NCBI GenBank assembly: GCA_036924285.1
Contig: JAYKYS010000010.1
Coordinates: 13,925,001 to 13,989,000 of the forward strand
Direction of reading: 5' to 3'
From: Asterella californica
Taxonomy: Eukaryota > Streptophyta > Marchantiopsida > Marchantiales > Aytoniaceae
Length of the DNA: 64,000 nucleotides
In this document: positions 63,591 through 64,000 of the stretch, piece by piece
Layout of the letters: each line of letters starts with the position of its first letter
Position numbering within the stretch: the stretch's first letter is position 1
Made by a program: the position numbers and the translations under genes
The notes under the pieces: generated by a model
Database searches by the model: none
The model's input: the letters and a program-made list of their open reading frames with translations, nothing else
Told to the model about the DNA's origin: nothing

Positions 63591-63637
63591 GTACCACTAT
63601 AGAGCGGGATTGTGGTGGTGCGCAAGAGAAGGTACTC
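63578..63637 (+). promoter_or_regulatory. E7 -1 ribosomal frameshift signal: GGATTTT plus stem
   Basis: The heptamer G GAT TTT (63578-63584) is in the gag frame AAG GAT TTT CGT TGA. Four nucleotides later starts a 7-bp inverted repeat GAGTACC (63589-63595)/GGTACTC (63631-63637), a possible stimulatory stem. The -1 frame is open from 63569 to the window end. Confidence 0.75.
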
Positions 63638-64000
63638 TCGCTTGATGGAGATAGTGCCTTTTGTACAGGGTTTATTGGATTTTCAGAGTGTGGGATTGCT
63701 GTCTACAAGAAGATAGAAGAGCTGAGAAGAAAAGAACAAAAACATTTGCGTGGTGTTGAGTTGATGTTGAAAGAATTGGGTGAGCTAGAAGGGGATGAAT
63801 GGATTTCTGGTGTTTATGAAGAGGATGGGTTGGAAGATCCCTTGCGAGAGATCATGTCTATTGGATGGGAGGATATGGATAAGGTCGTGCAGATTCATTC
63901 AAGAGAGGTCTATTCGGTGATCGAATCATTCCGTGCACCGGAGGTTCGAGTTGAGACAAGGTACAAGACAGTGGATAGGAAAGTAAAGCCAGTTGCTGGT
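63582..64000 (+). CDS. E7 pol, N-terminal part (runs off the window)
   Basis: The -1 frame entered at the heptamer is open to base 64000 (about 139 codons). It matches the pre-RT region of E3 pol, for example ELEGDEWISGVYEED against RDEYISGVFEEQ, and the edge VETRYKTVDRKVKPV against VETKYKSVAKKVKPV. RT itself lies beyond the window. No ATG is needed if it is made by frameshifting; none suitable is seen at its start. Confidence 0.75.

Larger units (their letters stand above)
59394..64000 (+). mobile_element. E7: FLDD-clade Ty3/gypsy element, 5' part
   Basis: LTR (59394-61096), PBS, gag-protease (one frameshift), frameshift heptamer and the beginning of pol up to the window edge. It is the plus-strand relative of E3. 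It is inserted into ORF-A of an E5-type LTR. The right target duplicate lies outside. Confidence 0.85.

Overview
The window is a nest of Ty3/gypsy-type LTR retrotransposons, and I see no convincing host gene, rRNA, tRNA gene or CRISPR array in it. The primer-binding sites complement the 3' ends of plant-type tRNA-Glu and tRNA-Asp, and two families have the DGG or DSG protease, F-I/L-DDF reverse transcriptase and integrase tails of the plant Tat/Athila branch. This points to a streptophyte (plant) nuclear genome of the large, repeat-rich kind. A third family has an FLDD(V/I)P reverse transcriptase that I associate with fungi and some seedless plants or charophytes. I cannot name the species.

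Layout. (i) 1-14485: a minus-strand element (E3, FLDDVP clade). Its 3' LTR is split by a young, intact plus-strand element, E1 (201-7831), with LTRs that look identical and a 1608-aa gag-pol. (ii) 14486-35431: E5, a giant plus-strand element with tRNA-Asp PBS and 5.9-kb LTRs (5' copy truncated, 3' copy complete). Its gag and pol are broken, and an antisense fragment of another FLDD element (E4, 20634-25019) sits between them. (iii) 35432-47008: older LTRs of the E5 family, cut by a complete 5.87-kb solo LTR (36105-41977, 5-bp TSD AGAAG) and by a 2.0-kb solo LTR of the FLDD type (43293-45287, 4-bp TSD CCGT). (iv) 47009-56492: a decayed E3-family gag (E6), split by E2 (47472-55186), a second full-length element with intact 1610-aa gag-pol and ~0.8% LTR divergence. 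(v) 56493-59393: an inverted gag/pol fragment (E8) and a truncated E5-type LTR. (vi) 59394-64000: the 5' part of a plus-strand FLDD element, E7, running off the window.

Main biological points. The E5-type LTR carries a two-gene cassette: ORF-A (246 aa, intact in both E5 LTRs) overlapping by TGATG with ORF-B (~515 aa, coiled coil, damaged). Codon comparison with a diverged copy shows mainly synonymous change in ORF-A, so the cassette was once under protein-level selection. The same family is saturated with the hexamer GAAGAC/GTCTTC in coding and non-coding parts. E1 and E2 share an extra two-zinc-site ORF between the PBS and gag. The FLDD family keeps a canonical -1 frameshift heptamer (GGGTTTT or GGATTTT) at the gag-pol junction in three separate copies. 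FLDD-type LTRs contain tRNA-like, pol III-promoter-like segments.

All comparisons were made by eye. LTR identities are approximate, and family names rest on remembered motifs, not searches.
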